From positions 62,001-126,000 of the forward strand of contig NZ_JAAXMM010000009.1 of assembly GCF_012276985.1 (NCBI RefSeq): 64,000 bases of DNA, read 5' to 3'. Each line of letters opens with the position of its first letter. Positions within the stretch are counted from its first letter, which is position 1. Position numbers and translations under genes: made by a program. This document shows, piece by piece, positions 55,209 through 63,460 of this stretch. Origin of the DNA: Agrobacterium sp. a22-2 (GTDB taxonomy: Bacteria > Pseudomonadota > Alphaproteobacteria > Rhizobiales > Rhizobiaceae). Below the pieces are notes generated by a model. The model had not been told where the DNA came from and did not search any database. It saw nothing but the letters and a program-made list of their open reading frames with translations.

Positions 55209-55247
55209 TATTTCTTTGCTCCGCATTCGCGGATGCTGAGCAAATAT
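55209..55247. promoter_or_regulatory. Long imperfect inverted repeat in the cysG/deaminase divergent region
   Basis: GATATTT and TTGCTC-C-GCAT on the left mirror ATGC-T-GAGCAA and ATATC on the right (core 55216-55243) around TCGCGG. It sits between two divergent starts, in a 272-base region otherwise without a gene. An operator for a sulfur-responsive LysR-type regulator is one possibility. Confidence 0.45.
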
Positions 55248-55392
55248 CACCGATGCGCGAAACTTGCGAAAATCCGGCCCGTGACGACGCTCCCTGTATC
55301 GGGGAAAAATCCGTGCAATGTTCACTTTTCGGTTTTCGCATGGCGAGAGATGCGCATAGGATCGCCGCACATCTTGAAAAAGGACAATTACC

Positions 55393-55980
55393 TTGACCCA
55401 AACGGCCCTCGCCCGTCGCCTGCTCGATGTCATCGAACACGATATCCTGCCGCTGACGGCCAAGGGGGTGGAGGCCGGCAACAAGGTTTTCGGCGCGGCG
55501 ATCCTCAGGAAATCCGATCTGTCGCTGGTGCTGGCCGAGACCAACAACGAGCTGGAAAATCCGCTCTGGCATGGCGAGGTGCACACGCTGAAACGCTTCT
55601 ACGAACTGGGCGAGCGGCCCGACACAAAGGACCTGATCTTCCTGTCGACCCATGAGCCCTGCACCATGTGCATGTCGGCGATCACCTGGGCCGGATTCGA
55701 CAATTTCTATTATTTTTTCAGCCATGAAGACAGCCGCGACGCCTTTGCCATCCCGCATGACCTGAAGATCCTGAAAGAGGTTTTCGGCCTGGAGCCCGGC
55801 GGCTATCGCAGGCAGAATGCCTTCTGGCATTGCCATGCCATGGCGGATCTGGTCGCCGTTGAGGAAGCGCCGCTGCGCGAAACGCTGTCGGAGCAGTCGC
55901 GCCGCATCCGGCAGACCTATGCCGAGCTCTCGGAGCGCTACCAATCGACCAAGGCCGACAACCACATTCCCCTGAACTAA
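55393..55980 (+). CDS. Cytidine/deoxycytidylate deaminase-family zinc enzyme
   Basis: A 195-residue deaminase. Zinc ligands are seen as His60 with catalytic Glu62 in LWHGEVHTLK (HxE) and Cys90/Cys93 in HEPCTMC (PCxxC). It resembles the nucleoside/guanine-deaminase-like group rather than tRNA-adenosine deaminase, but the base is not assigned. It starts at TTG 55393 with AAAGGA upstream; no ATG is near. Its 3' end lies inside a 20-bp tandem duplication (55969-56008) before mazG. Confidence 0.86.
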   Translation: MTQTALARRLLDVIEHDILPLTAKGVEAGNKVFGAAILRKSDLSLVLAETNNELENPLWHGEVHTLKRFYELGERPDTKDLIFLSTHEPCTMCMSAITWAGFDNFYYFFSHEDSRDAFAIPHDLKILKEVFGLEPGGYRRQNAFWHCHAMADLVAVEEAPLRETLSEQSRRIRQTYAELSERYQSTKADNHIPLN

Positions 55981-56008
55981 AAGACTGGCCCCTGAACTAA
56001 GAGGCCGG
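55969..56008. repeat. 20-bp tandem duplication at the deaminase 3' end
   Basis: Two adjacent 20-base units beginning CCCCTGAACTAA, 55969-55988 and 55989-56008, differ at three positions. The first includes the deaminase stop codon. Confidence 0.75.
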
Positions 56009-56033
56009 CCGCAAGGCATCGGAGCAAAAGACC

Positions 56034-56873
56034 ATGGACGCATCCCAGGATATTTCACGGCTGATCGAGATCATGGCAGCCCTTCGCCAGCCCGAGACCG
56101 GCTGCCCCTGGGACCTGGTCCAGACATTCGAGACGATCAAGCCCTATACGATCGAGGAGGCCTATGAGGTGGCGGACGCGATCGAGCGCAACGATCCCGA
56201 CGATCTCTGCGACGAGTTGGGCGACCTGCTGCTGCAGGTGGTGTTTCATGCCCGCATCGCCGAGGAAGCCGGGCTGTTCTCTTTCGGCGACGTGGTCGAG
56301 GCGATCACCAGGAAGATGATCCGCCGCCATCCGCATGTCTTTGCGGTCTCGGATGCCGACACGCCGCAAGCGGTGAAGCTGCAGTGGGACGAGATCAAAC
56401 GGGAGGAGAAGCAGGAACGCGCCGAACGCCACGCGGCCCGCGCCAGGGCTTCCGGAAAGCCCGCGCCCGACGATCCGAAGGCCGGATTCCTCGGCTCGGT
56501 CCAGCGCAGCTTCCCGGCCCTGACCGAAGCCCTCAAACTCCAGGAGCAGGCTGCCAAGGTCGGCTTCGACTGGTCGGAGGCAGCTCCGATCCTCGACAAG
56601 ATCGAGGAGGAAATCGGCGAGCTGCGCGAGGCGCTGGCCGAGGGGCATCCCGACAAGGTCAAGGATGAGCTGGGCGACCTGATCTTCGCGCTGGTCAATA
56701 TCGGTCGGCATGTGGACGCTGAACCGGAACAGGCGCTGCGCGGTACGAATACAAAATTCCGGCGTCGTTTCAGGTTTATAGAGGAAAATCTTAAAGCATC
56801 AGGTGAGACGCTGGAAGAGGCAAGCCTGGAGCGCATGGAAGAGTTGTGGCAGGCGGCGAAGCAGCCCAGTTGA
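56034..56873 (+). CDS. mazG: MazG nucleoside triphosphate pyrophosphohydrolase
   Basis: A 279-residue tandem MazG that hydrolyses (d)NTPs to monophosphates and removes damaged nucleotides. Repeat 1 has CPWDLVQTFETIKPYTIEEAYEVADAI with DELGDLLLQVVFHARI; repeat 2 has EEIGELREAL and DELGDLIFALVNIGRH, the EExxE and ExxD metal-binding helices. The N-terminus is slightly longer than E. coli MazG. It lies just after the deaminase gene. A broken copy of its second half is found at 57865-58068, on the other side of the fkbM gene. Confidence 0.93.
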   Translation: MDASQDISRLIEIMAALRQPETGCPWDLVQTFETIKPYTIEEAYEVADAIERNDPDDLCDELGDLLLQVVFHARIAEEAGLFSFGDVVEAITRKMIRRHPHVFAVSDADTPQAVKLQWDEIKREEKQERAERHAARARASGKPAPDDPKAGFLGSVQRSFPALTEALKLQEQAAKVGFDWSEAAPILDKIEEEIGELREALAEGHPDKVKDELGDLIFALVNIGRHVDAEPEQALRGTNTKFRRRFRFIEENLKASGETLEEASLERMEELWQAAKQPS

Positions 56874-56920
56874 GTTGGTCACGGATGGACGGCCGAACAA
56901 ACGACCATCACCGCCGGTGG

Positions 56921-57742
56921 TCAAACGGGCAACGCGTTTGATTCTGTTACCTTCGTTTTGAGGATCAGGCAAAAATACCCGCCCTTTTCCAGCCTCTTGC
57001 GCGTGTCCTCTCTGGACATCGGCTGATCGCTATCCGTGCATACGTCAAATTTTTGAAGGCTCTCCAGGATAGCCATGGTCGTCTTCTTCGCGTCCCGCCA
57101 GAGAGGCACGTGGATGGAAAACAGCACGGCAATGTCCTTGAAGCCTGCTATGAAATCGAGGCTGTCCACGACATCCTGCTCGGCGCCCTCAATGTCGATC
57201 TTGATGATGCTGACCTCATTCAGATCCTGGGACCGAATGAATTCCATCATCGACGTGGTCCTGACCTTGGTCTGCCCGCCGCCGATGTGCTTGGTCGACG
57301 ACCCCTTCTTCTTCGATGCCGCTCCAAAGCTGACGATATCGCCGGAACGTTCGGAGAGGCATAGATTGTAGAGAAGCACGCGGTCTTCGAGGAAGTTCTT
57401 CCTGACGTTATTTTTCAACACTTGAAAATTGGCCGGATCCGCCTCTATCACGCTGATCCTGCGCGCGTTGAAGGCGTAGGCAAACAACATGGTGGGACCG
57501 ATCCAGCCGCCCATGTCGATGACGTCCTTGACGGGCGAAACATATTTTTTATAGAAATCAAAGGCTTCCGGCTCCCACGTGCCCTTGTTGAATTTATACC
57601 AAAATTCACTTGGCTCCACCTCGAATGACATGTCATTGACGGTGGCCCTGCGGGTGGACAGAAGTCTTTTTCGAGCGCCTTGCCGGAGTCTGTGGGTGGG
57701 GAGACACGAAATCAGAATTTCAGAGAATAACTTTGTCGACAA
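56921..57742 (-). CDS. FkbM-family methyltransferase
   Basis: A 273-residue SAM-dependent methyltransferase. SAM-binding residues are seen in VIDMGGWIGPTMLFAYAFNAR and ADPANFQVLKNN, and the FkbM hallmark IIKIDIEGAEQDV lies at about residue 187-200. FkbM enzymes O-methylate sugars, polysaccharides or natural products. It starts at TTG 57742 with GGGGGAG seven bases upstream; ATG at 57631 is the next candidate. Codon use and GC (many AT-ending codons) differ from the neighbours, and it lies between mazG and a broken mazG 3' copy, so it is probably acquired. Confidence 0.85.
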   Translation of the reverse strand: MSTKLFSEILISCLPTHRLRQGARKRLLSTRRATVNDMSFEVEPSEFWYKFNKGTWEPEAFDFYKKYVSPVKDVIDMGGWIGPTMLFAYAFNARRISVIEADPANFQVLKNNVRKNFLEDRVLLYNLCLSERSGDIVSFGAASKKKGSSTKHIGGGQTKVRTTSMMEFIRSQDLNEVSIIKIDIEGAEQDVVDSLDFIAGFKDIAVLFSIHVPLWRDAKKTTMAILESLQKFDVCTDSDQPMSREDTRKRLEKGGYFCLILKTKVTESNALPV

Positions 57743-57864
57743 CTGGAAACTCCCCCGAGTTTGCTCCGTTGTTCTTTTAGAGTGTATTTCGCCGCCGTCC
57801 GCAAGACACTATCCGATGCTCCGGGCCACTCCATTCCGCCTGCAGCGCATTGACTGGACGCCAG

Positions 57865-58068
57865 GGTGGCTTCGCCTGGTCGGAGGCAGCTCCGATCCTC
57901 GACAAGGTGGAAGAGGAAATCGGCGAGCTTCGTCAGGCGCTGGCCGAAAGCCGTCCGGACAGAGAGCGGACTCTTGAAGCAAATAGTGAGACCCCGCAAG
58001 TTGCGAAGCTAGAGCGGGCGAAGGCGCTCTGGCAGGCGGCGAAGAAAGGGGAACCTCGTGCGGATTAG
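57865..58068 (+). pseudogene. Broken second copy of the mazG 3' end
   Basis: The reading frame matches the end of MazG repeat 2 (FAWSEAAPILDKVEEEIGEL against FDWSEAAPILDKIEEEIGEL) and then jumps directly to the C-terminal tail (LERAKALWQAAKK against LERMEELWQAAKQ), missing about 40 residues including the DELGD helix. A 31-base run (57876-57906) is identical to mazG 56570-56600. No proper start or N-terminus exists. It is a decayed duplicate marking an insertion or recombination event that brought in the fkbM gene. Confidence 0.8.
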
Positions 58069-58100
58069 GCGTCTGGAGCGGCCGCGGGACCGTTCAGCCG

Positions 58101-58718
58101 CTAGTCGAGTCCTGTCCACGCCGCGGATGAGTATGCCTTTGCATCCTCTGGCTCCTCGGGCGCCGGCGAAGGGCTGAACCGGCGGCAGTATGCGTTCATT
58201 AGATCCAGCAAGGCGGCATTGCTCAACGTCGCGCCGGTATCTTCGTCGACCAAAAGCCTCATATCGACGGACATGATCGTGCCAGACCCGTTGTTCATTT
58301 TGACGACCTTGGAGCGATCCTCATCGTCGAGATCGTCGCGAAACACGACAAAGACACGTCTCGTCAAACTACGGGGACCAGGGGTTTCGAGGATGATGCG
58401 CGCGACCCACGGCCAGGGCAGAGGCCTGTCGTCGGCCCGCAGTGGGCGCAATATCCCTTCAGGGGATATCACCAATTGCGTGCGCTTCATGGGGTGGCTG
58501 CGCGACAGCCAAGGGGCTAACGAAACGAGCGGCACGAGAAGACTGATCTGTACGAGAACACGGGCCGAAGGCGAAACATCGTCGCCCGTCACGAGTTCGA
58601 GCAATCCGAGCGACGCTTGGCACACGACAATCGCCACCACTATCGCCACCAGATAGGCCGCTTTGGAGGAATAGCGGAACCGGATTTCCTTGAACTGCTG
58701 AAGATCACCATCCGCCAT
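58101..58718 (-). CDS. Hypothetical membrane protein
   Basis: A 205-residue protein of no recognised family. Two hydrophobic segments near residues 20-40 (AYLVAIVVAIVVCQASLGLL) and 55-72 (VLVQISLLVPLVSLAPWL) are followed by a soluble domain of mainly beta character (LVISPEGILRPL, WPWVARIIL, RRVFVVFRDD) that could be PH-like, and a Pro/Glu-rich tail. ATG 58718 is used. It is 28 bases beyond the mazG fragment and 37 bases downstream of hflX on the same strand. Function unknown. Confidence 0.72.
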   Translation of the reverse strand: MADGDLQQFKEIRFRYSSKAAYLVAIVVAIVVCQASLGLLELVTGDDVSPSARVLVQISLLVPLVSLAPWLSRSHPMKRTQLVISPEGILRPLRADDRPLPWPWVARIILETPGPRSLTRRVFVVFRDDLDDEDRSKVVKMNNGSGTIMSVDMRLLVDEDTGATLSNAALLDLMNAYCRRFSPSPAPEEPEDAKAYSSAAWTGLD

Positions 58719-58755
58719 CAGATACCAAGCCCGGTTTTGTCAGCAGCAGAAAAAC

Positions 58756-60093
58756 CTACCGCTCCCACTCTTCGCGATCAGACTTCTGCCCCGTGCCGAG
58801 CTTTCGCTCAAGCTCGTCCGCCTGGCGGGCGGTCAGGCGCAGGTCGAGGCTGACGGAACCGTCTTCGTGGTCTTCGCGGCCGTCGACCACGGCATTTTCA
58901 TAGGCCCAGGAAATCAGCGCCTGCTTGTCGGCGGGAATGGAGATCGTCGCCTCCGTCAGCACGCCCGACAGGCGCTGCGAGATCACGTCGAGCAATGTGT
59001 CGACGCCCTCGCCGCTGACGGCGGAGACCGGGATGACGTTGTCGCGGGTGGCCGCCTTCTGCAGCAGCGCATCGTGCATCTCCGGATCGAGCCGGTCGAT
59101 CTTGTTCCAGACCTCGATGATGCGCTCGCCGGCTTCTTTATCGTCGATGCCGAGATCGCCGAGAATGCGCATGACATCGCCGGCCTGCGCTGCGTTGTCC
59201 GGATCGGCCATGTCGCGCACATGCAGCACCAGATCGGCTTCCAGCACCTCTTCCAGCGTGGCGCGGAAGGCGGCGACCAGATGGGTCGGCAGATCGGAAA
59301 TGAAGCCGACGGTGTCCGACATGATGACGGTGCGGCCATGGGGCAGCTTCATGCGGCGCAGCGTCGGGTCGAGCGTGGCAAACAGCATGTCCTCGGCCAG
59401 CACGCCGGCGCCGGTGATGCGGTTGAACAGCGTCGATTTGCCGGCATTGGTATAGCCGACCAGGGCAACGATCGGATGCGGCACCTTGCGGCGCTTGGCG
59501 CGGTGCAATTGCCGGGTGCGCACCACCTGCTCGAGCTCCTTTTCGAGCTTGATGATCTTGTCCTGCAGCATGCGCCGGTCGGCCTCGATCTGGGTTTCAC
59601 CCGGGCCACCCATGAAGCCGGCACCGCCGCGCTGGCGTTCAAGGTGGGTCCAGCTGCGGACCAGACGGCCCTTCTGATAGTTCAGATGGGCCAGATCGAC
59701 CTGCAGCGTGCCTTCCTTGGTGGAGGCGCGGCGGCCGAAGATTTCCAGAATGAGGCCGGTGCGGTCGATGACCTTGGCGTTCCATTCCTTTTCCAGATTG
59801 CGCTGCTGCACGGGCGTCAAGGGATGATCGACGATGATCAGGCCGGCATCGTGCTCATCGAGCAGCGCCTTGATCTCGGCAATCTTGCCGCTGCCAAGCA
59901 GCGTACCCGGACGTGGCTGGCTGACCGGCACGACAAGGCCCTGCACCACGACCAGGTCGATGGCGCGGGCCAAACCCATGGCCTCCTCAAGCCGCGCCTC
60001 GCTGGAGCGCGTCGGCGCCGGCGGTGCATCGGACTGGCTCTGGGCGGCGGATCGCGATTGCTTCAAGACCGGTACGATGACCACGGCGCGCAT
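58756..60093 (-). CDS. hflX: Ribosome-associated GTPase HflX
   Basis: A 445-residue HflX, a GTPase that binds the 50S subunit and rescues stalled ribosomes. The N-terminal domain has GSGKIAEIKALL and the family core RTGLILEIFGRRASTKEGTLQVDLA and GPGETQIEADRR; the GTPase domain has G1 GYTNAGKST (about residue 213), G3 DTVGF and G4 NKID. The ATG at 60093 has no clear ribosome site, and an in-frame open extension runs back to the hfq stop without ATG, GTG or TTG. It follows hfq, the usual gene order, so coupling is likely. Confidence 0.94.
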   Translation of the reverse strand: MRAVVIVPVLKQSRSAAQSQSDAPPAPTRSSEARLEEAMGLARAIDLVVVQGLVVPVSQPRPGTLLGSGKIAEIKALLDEHDAGLIIVDHPLTPVQQRNLEKEWNAKVIDRTGLILEIFGRRASTKEGTLQVDLAHLNYQKGRLVRSWTHLERQRGGAGFMGGPGETQIEADRRMLQDKIIKLEKELEQVVRTRQLHRAKRRKVPHPIVALVGYTNAGKSTLFNRITGAGVLAEDMLFATLDPTLRRMKLPHGRTVIMSDTVGFISDLPTHLVAAFRATLEEVLEADLVLHVRDMADPDNAAQAGDVMRILGDLGIDDKEAGERIIEVWNKIDRLDPEMHDALLQKAATRDNVIPVSAVSGEGVDTLLDVISQRLSGVLTEATISIPADKQALISWAYENAVVDGREDHEDGSVSLDLRLTARQADELERKLGTGQKSDREEWER

Positions 60094-60170
60094 GTCGTCG
60101 CGGTGCTTTTCGAGCTCCGGAATAATCGAATCGCTAGTTGTGTCTCTGGTGGCGATAGCCTTGATTCCCG

Positions 60171-60413
60171 TTACGAAGCGGCTTCTTCGCTTTCAAACAT
60201 CTGCATCGGCTGGCCCGGCATGATCGTCGAGATCGCGTGCTTGTAAACCAGCTGCGAATGGCCGTCGCGGCGCAGCAGAACGCAGAAATTGTCGAAAGAT
60301 GTCACGACGCCGGTCAGCTTGACGCCGTTAATCAGGAAAATTGTCAATGAAATCTTTTGTTTGCGAACCGTATTGAGAAATAGATCCTGCAAATTCTGAG
60401 AACGTTCCGCCAT
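60171..60413 (-). CDS. hfq: RNA chaperone Hfq
   Basis: An 80-residue Hfq, the hexameric chaperone that pairs sRNAs with mRNAs. Sm1 motif residues [29 protein letters not shown] and Sm2 [10 protein letters not shown] are complete, with the C-terminal tail short, as in alphaproteobacteria. In Rhizobiaceae Hfq also affects nitrogen fixation and transporter regulation. It precedes hflX with a gap of 77 bases and follows trkA by 242 bases of non-coding DNA, which may hold its promoter. Confidence 0.97.
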
Positions 60414-60655
60414 CGCGCCGCTTCTTTCTTTCTTGCCGGCCCTTCGACCGGTGAATTATCGTATCAAGTCTTTTTGGATCACTGTGGCCCCAAAATGCCC
60501 CGTAACGACAAGTTGGTATCAAATCGCAGTCTTTTCCGCAATGTCGAAAAAGGCGCGGGGAATTTTCGGCGAAACCAGGCCTGGGTGGCCGTTATGACGC
60601 CATCAGGGGCCTTCCGCACCGCGTCGCGCCAAGCACAAGGCGATGCGCTCTTCGG
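60414..60655 (-). other. 242-base gap between trkA and hfq
   Basis: No gene is recognised. The region is AT-richer near hfq (TTGATACGATAATTC on the hfq strand), consistent with promoter sequence. Short open frames here are not supported. Confidence 0.45.
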
Positions 60656-62032
60656 CTAGAAATATTGAATCGAAACCCGGAACATCTGCTCCACCACGCG
60701 CACTGCCCCGGCGGTGGCAAACAGCACCACGCGGTCCTTCGCCTTGATCTTCGTATCGCCATCCGGCCGGATGACGCGGCGATCGCGATAAAGCGCGCCG
60801 ATGCGGATACCGGCCGGTAGTTCGAGATCGCGAAACGGCCGGCCGACCAGCGGCGAGGTCTCCAGCGCCTCCGCCTCGATCACTTCGGCAGCACCCTTCT
60901 GGACGGCATAGACCGAGCGAATGCGGCCCTTGCGCACATGCTGCAGCACGCGCGAGATGGTGACGGCGCGCGGGTTGATATAGGCATCGATGCCCAGCGA
61001 CGTGGTCAGTTCCTGGAAGGACGGGTTGTTGATCAGCACCATGCCGGAGCGGCAGCCGAGCCGCTTGGCCATGGCAGCGCACAGCATATTGGTCTGGTCG
61101 CTGTTGGTCAGGGTGACGACCAGGTCGGCATCCTGGATATCGGCCTGCGACAGGACGTTCTGGTCGAGCGCCGAGCCATGCAGCACGATGGTATGGCGCA
61201 ACTGGTCGGAAACCACGACGGCACGGTCGCGGTCGCTCTCGATGATCTTCACCTTGGTTTTCGGCTGAAGGTCCTCGATGGTGCGGGCCACGTAATAACC
61301 GATATTGCCGCCGCCGGCGATGACGATGCGGCCGGCTTCCTGTTCCTCATGGCCGAACAGGCCGAGGGTACGCCTTGTGTGGCCGCGCTCGCAGATCACA
61401 TAGGCGAGATCGCCGACCAGCAGCTGATCGGTGGAGCGCGCCACGATCAGCTGTCCGTTGCGATAGATACCGACAACCGTTGCCATCAGGTCGGGAAACA
61501 GCTGGCTCAACTGCTGCAGCGGCGTGTTGACGACAGGGCATTCCTCCATGCACTCGATCGCCACCATGGCGATATTGTCTTCGGCAAAGCGGGCCACGTC
61601 GGTGGCACCGGGAAAGGAAATGCGCCGCAGCACCATCTTGCCGACCTCGATCTCCGGCGAAATGGTCACGTCGATCGGCATATGGTCGCGGGAAAACAGG
61701 TCGGAATATTCCGGCCGCAGATAGTTCTGGGCGCGGATACGGGCAATCTTGGTCGGCACGTTGAACAGGGAATGGGCGACCTGGCAGGCCACCATGTTGA
61801 TCTCGTCGTAGAGGGTGACGGCGATGATCATGTCGGCCTGGTCGGCACCGGCCTTTGCCAGCACATCGGGATGGGCGCCGTGGCCGACATAGCCGCGCAC
61901 ATCGAGCGTCTGGGTGATATGAGCGACGAGAGAGGCCGAGGTATCGATAACGGAGACGTCATTGTCCTCCTGGGACAGACGCTCGGCAATGCCGTAACCG
62001 ACCTGCCCCGCACCGCAAATGATGACTTTCAT
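60656..62032 (-). CDS. trkA: Trk system potassium uptake protein TrkA
   Basis: A 458-residue cytoplasmic NAD-binding regulator of Trk/Ktr potassium channels. Two RCK repeats are visible: the first with MKVIICGAGQVGYGIAERL and a binding pocket near VIDTSASLV; the second with IVIAGGGNIGYYVARTIEDL. Each is followed by a TrkA_C domain. It lies 63 bases after ntrX on the same strand, the arrangement found across Rhizobiales, so it is likely part of the ntr operon transcript. Confidence 0.95.
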   Translation of the reverse strand: MKVIICGAGQVGYGIAERLSQEDNDVSVIDTSASLVAHITQTLDVRGYVGHGAHPDVLAKAGADQADMIIAVTLYDEINMVACQVAHSLFNVPTKIARIRAQNYLRPEYSDLFSRDHMPIDVTISPEIEVGKMVLRRISFPGATDVARFAEDNIAMVAIECMEECPVVNTPLQQLSQLFPDLMATVVGIYRNGQLIVARSTDQLLVGDLAYVICERGHTRRTLGLFGHEEQEAGRIVIAGGGNIGYYVARTIEDLQPKTKVKIIESDRDRAVVVSDQLRHTIVLHGSALDQNVLSQADIQDADLVVTLTNSDQTNMLCAAMAKRLGCRSGMVLINNPSFQELTTSLGIDAYINPRAVTISRVLQHVRKGRIRSVYAVQKGAAEVIEAEALETSPLVGRPFRDLELPAGIRIGALYRDRRVIRPDGDTKIKAKDRVVLFATAGAVRVVEQMFRVSIQYF

Positions 62033-62095
62033 GACGTTTCTTTCATCGAGATGACCGGCATCGGCGCCGCCGCTGCTCGCCTGCTGCGGGACATT

Positions 62096-63460
62096 CTATA
62101 CGCCAAGCGATTTCAGTTTGCGATGCAAGGCTGAGCGCTCCATGCCGACGAATTCCGCCGTGCGCGAGATATTGCCGCCGAAGCGGTTGATCTGGGCAAT
62201 CAGATAGTCGCGCTCGAACATTTCGCGGGCCTCGCGCAGCGGCAGCGTCATGATGTGATAGTCGCTCTTGCCGGACATTTTCGGCAGCATGTCGCCGAGA
62301 TCGGTCGGCAGCATGTCGGCGGTGATCGGCGCTTCCGGGCTGTCGCTCTGGGCGAGAATCATCAGCCGCTCGATATTGTTGCGCAGCTGGCGGATATTGC
62401 CCGGCCAATCATGGGCCTGCAGCACGGCCATGGCGTCCTCGCCAATCTTGCGCTGGCGAATGCCGGCCTGCTCGGAGATCTGGCGGACGAACATGTCGAC
62501 CAGGAAGGGAATATCCTCGCGGCGCTCGGCCAGCGCCGGCACCCTCACGGGCACCACGGCCAAGCGATGGAACAGATCCTCGCGGAACCGCGCCTCGGCG
62601 ATCAGGCCTTCCAGATTATAGGCGCTGGACGAGATGATGCGCACATCGACCTTGACGCGCTTCGATCCGCCGACGCGCTCGAATTGCTGGTCGACCAGCA
62701 CGCGGAGAATCTTGTTCTGGGTCTCCCGCGGCATTTCGCCGATTTCGTCGAGATAGAGAATGCCGCGATGGGCTTCCTCCAGGGCGCCGATGCGGCGTGC
62801 CTGGCCCGGTGCGCCCTCGGTGCCGAACAGAGCCACCTCCATGCGGTCCGGCGTGATCGCCGCGGCATTGAGCGTGACGAACGGACCGCCGGCGCGCGCC
62901 GACCGCTTGTGGATCATGCGGGCGACCAGTTCCTTGCCGGCACCGGACGGGCCGACGATCATGATGCGGCTGTTGGTCGGAGCGACCTTCTCGATCGTCT
63001 GGCGCAATTGCGACACGGCAACAGACGTGCCGATCAACTCGACGGCATCGCCGGTGCGGCGCTTCAGGTCCGAGACCTCGCGCTTCAACTTGGAATTTTC
63101 AAGCGCCCGCTCGGCGATCAGGATCAGTCGATCGGTCTTGAACGGCTTCTCGATGAAATCGAAGGCGCCGCGCTTGATGGCCGACACCGCGGTCTCGACA
63201 TTGCCGTGGCCGGAGATCATCACGACAGGCAAGTCGGGGTGACGCGTCTTGATTTCATCGAGCAGCGACAGACCGTCGAGCCGGCTGCCCTGCATCCAGA
63301 TGTCGAGAAAGATCAGCCGCGGCACGCGGTCGGAAATGGCCGCGAGCGCACTGTCAGCATCATGCGCCGTGCGGGTTTCATGGCCCTCGTCGCTCAGGAT
63401 GCCCGAGACGATTTCGCGAATATCTTCCTCGTCATCCACTACGAGAATATCAGAGGCCAT
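62096..63460 (-). CDS. ntrX: Nitrogen-regulation response regulator NtrX
   Basis: A 454-residue NtrC-family response regulator. The receiver has Asp53 (LIFLDIWMQ) as the phosphorylation site and VVDDEEDIREIV acidic pocket. The central AAA+ domain has Walker A GPSGAGKELVA and FVTLNAAAI, with Walker B ILYLDEIGEM; the sigma-54-contact GAFTGA loop is absent, replaced by FGTEGAPGQARR. A Fis-type HTH closes the protein. ATG at 63460 has AAGGAAG upstream and overlaps ntrY by 11 bases. It pairs with NtrY. Confidence 0.95.
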   Translation of the reverse strand: MASDILVVDDEEDIREIVSGILSDEGHETRTAHDADSALAAISDRVPRLIFLDIWMQGSRLDGLSLLDEIKTRHPDLPVVMISGHGNVETAVSAIKRGAFDFIEKPFKTDRLILIAERALENSKLKREVSDLKRRTGDAVELIGTSVAVSQLRQTIEKVAPTNSRIMIVGPSGAGKELVARMIHKRSARAGGPFVTLNAAAITPDRMEVALFGTEGAPGQARRIGALEEAHRGILYLDEIGEMPRETQNKILRVLVDQQFERVGGSKRVKVDVRIISSSAYNLEGLIAEARFREDLFHRLAVVPVRVPALAERREDIPFLVDMFVRQISEQAGIRQRKIGEDAMAVLQAHDWPGNIRQLRNNIERLMILAQSDSPEAPITADMLPTDLGDMLPKMSGKSDYHIMTLPLREAREMFERDYLIAQINRFGGNISRTAEFVGMERSALHRKLKSLGV

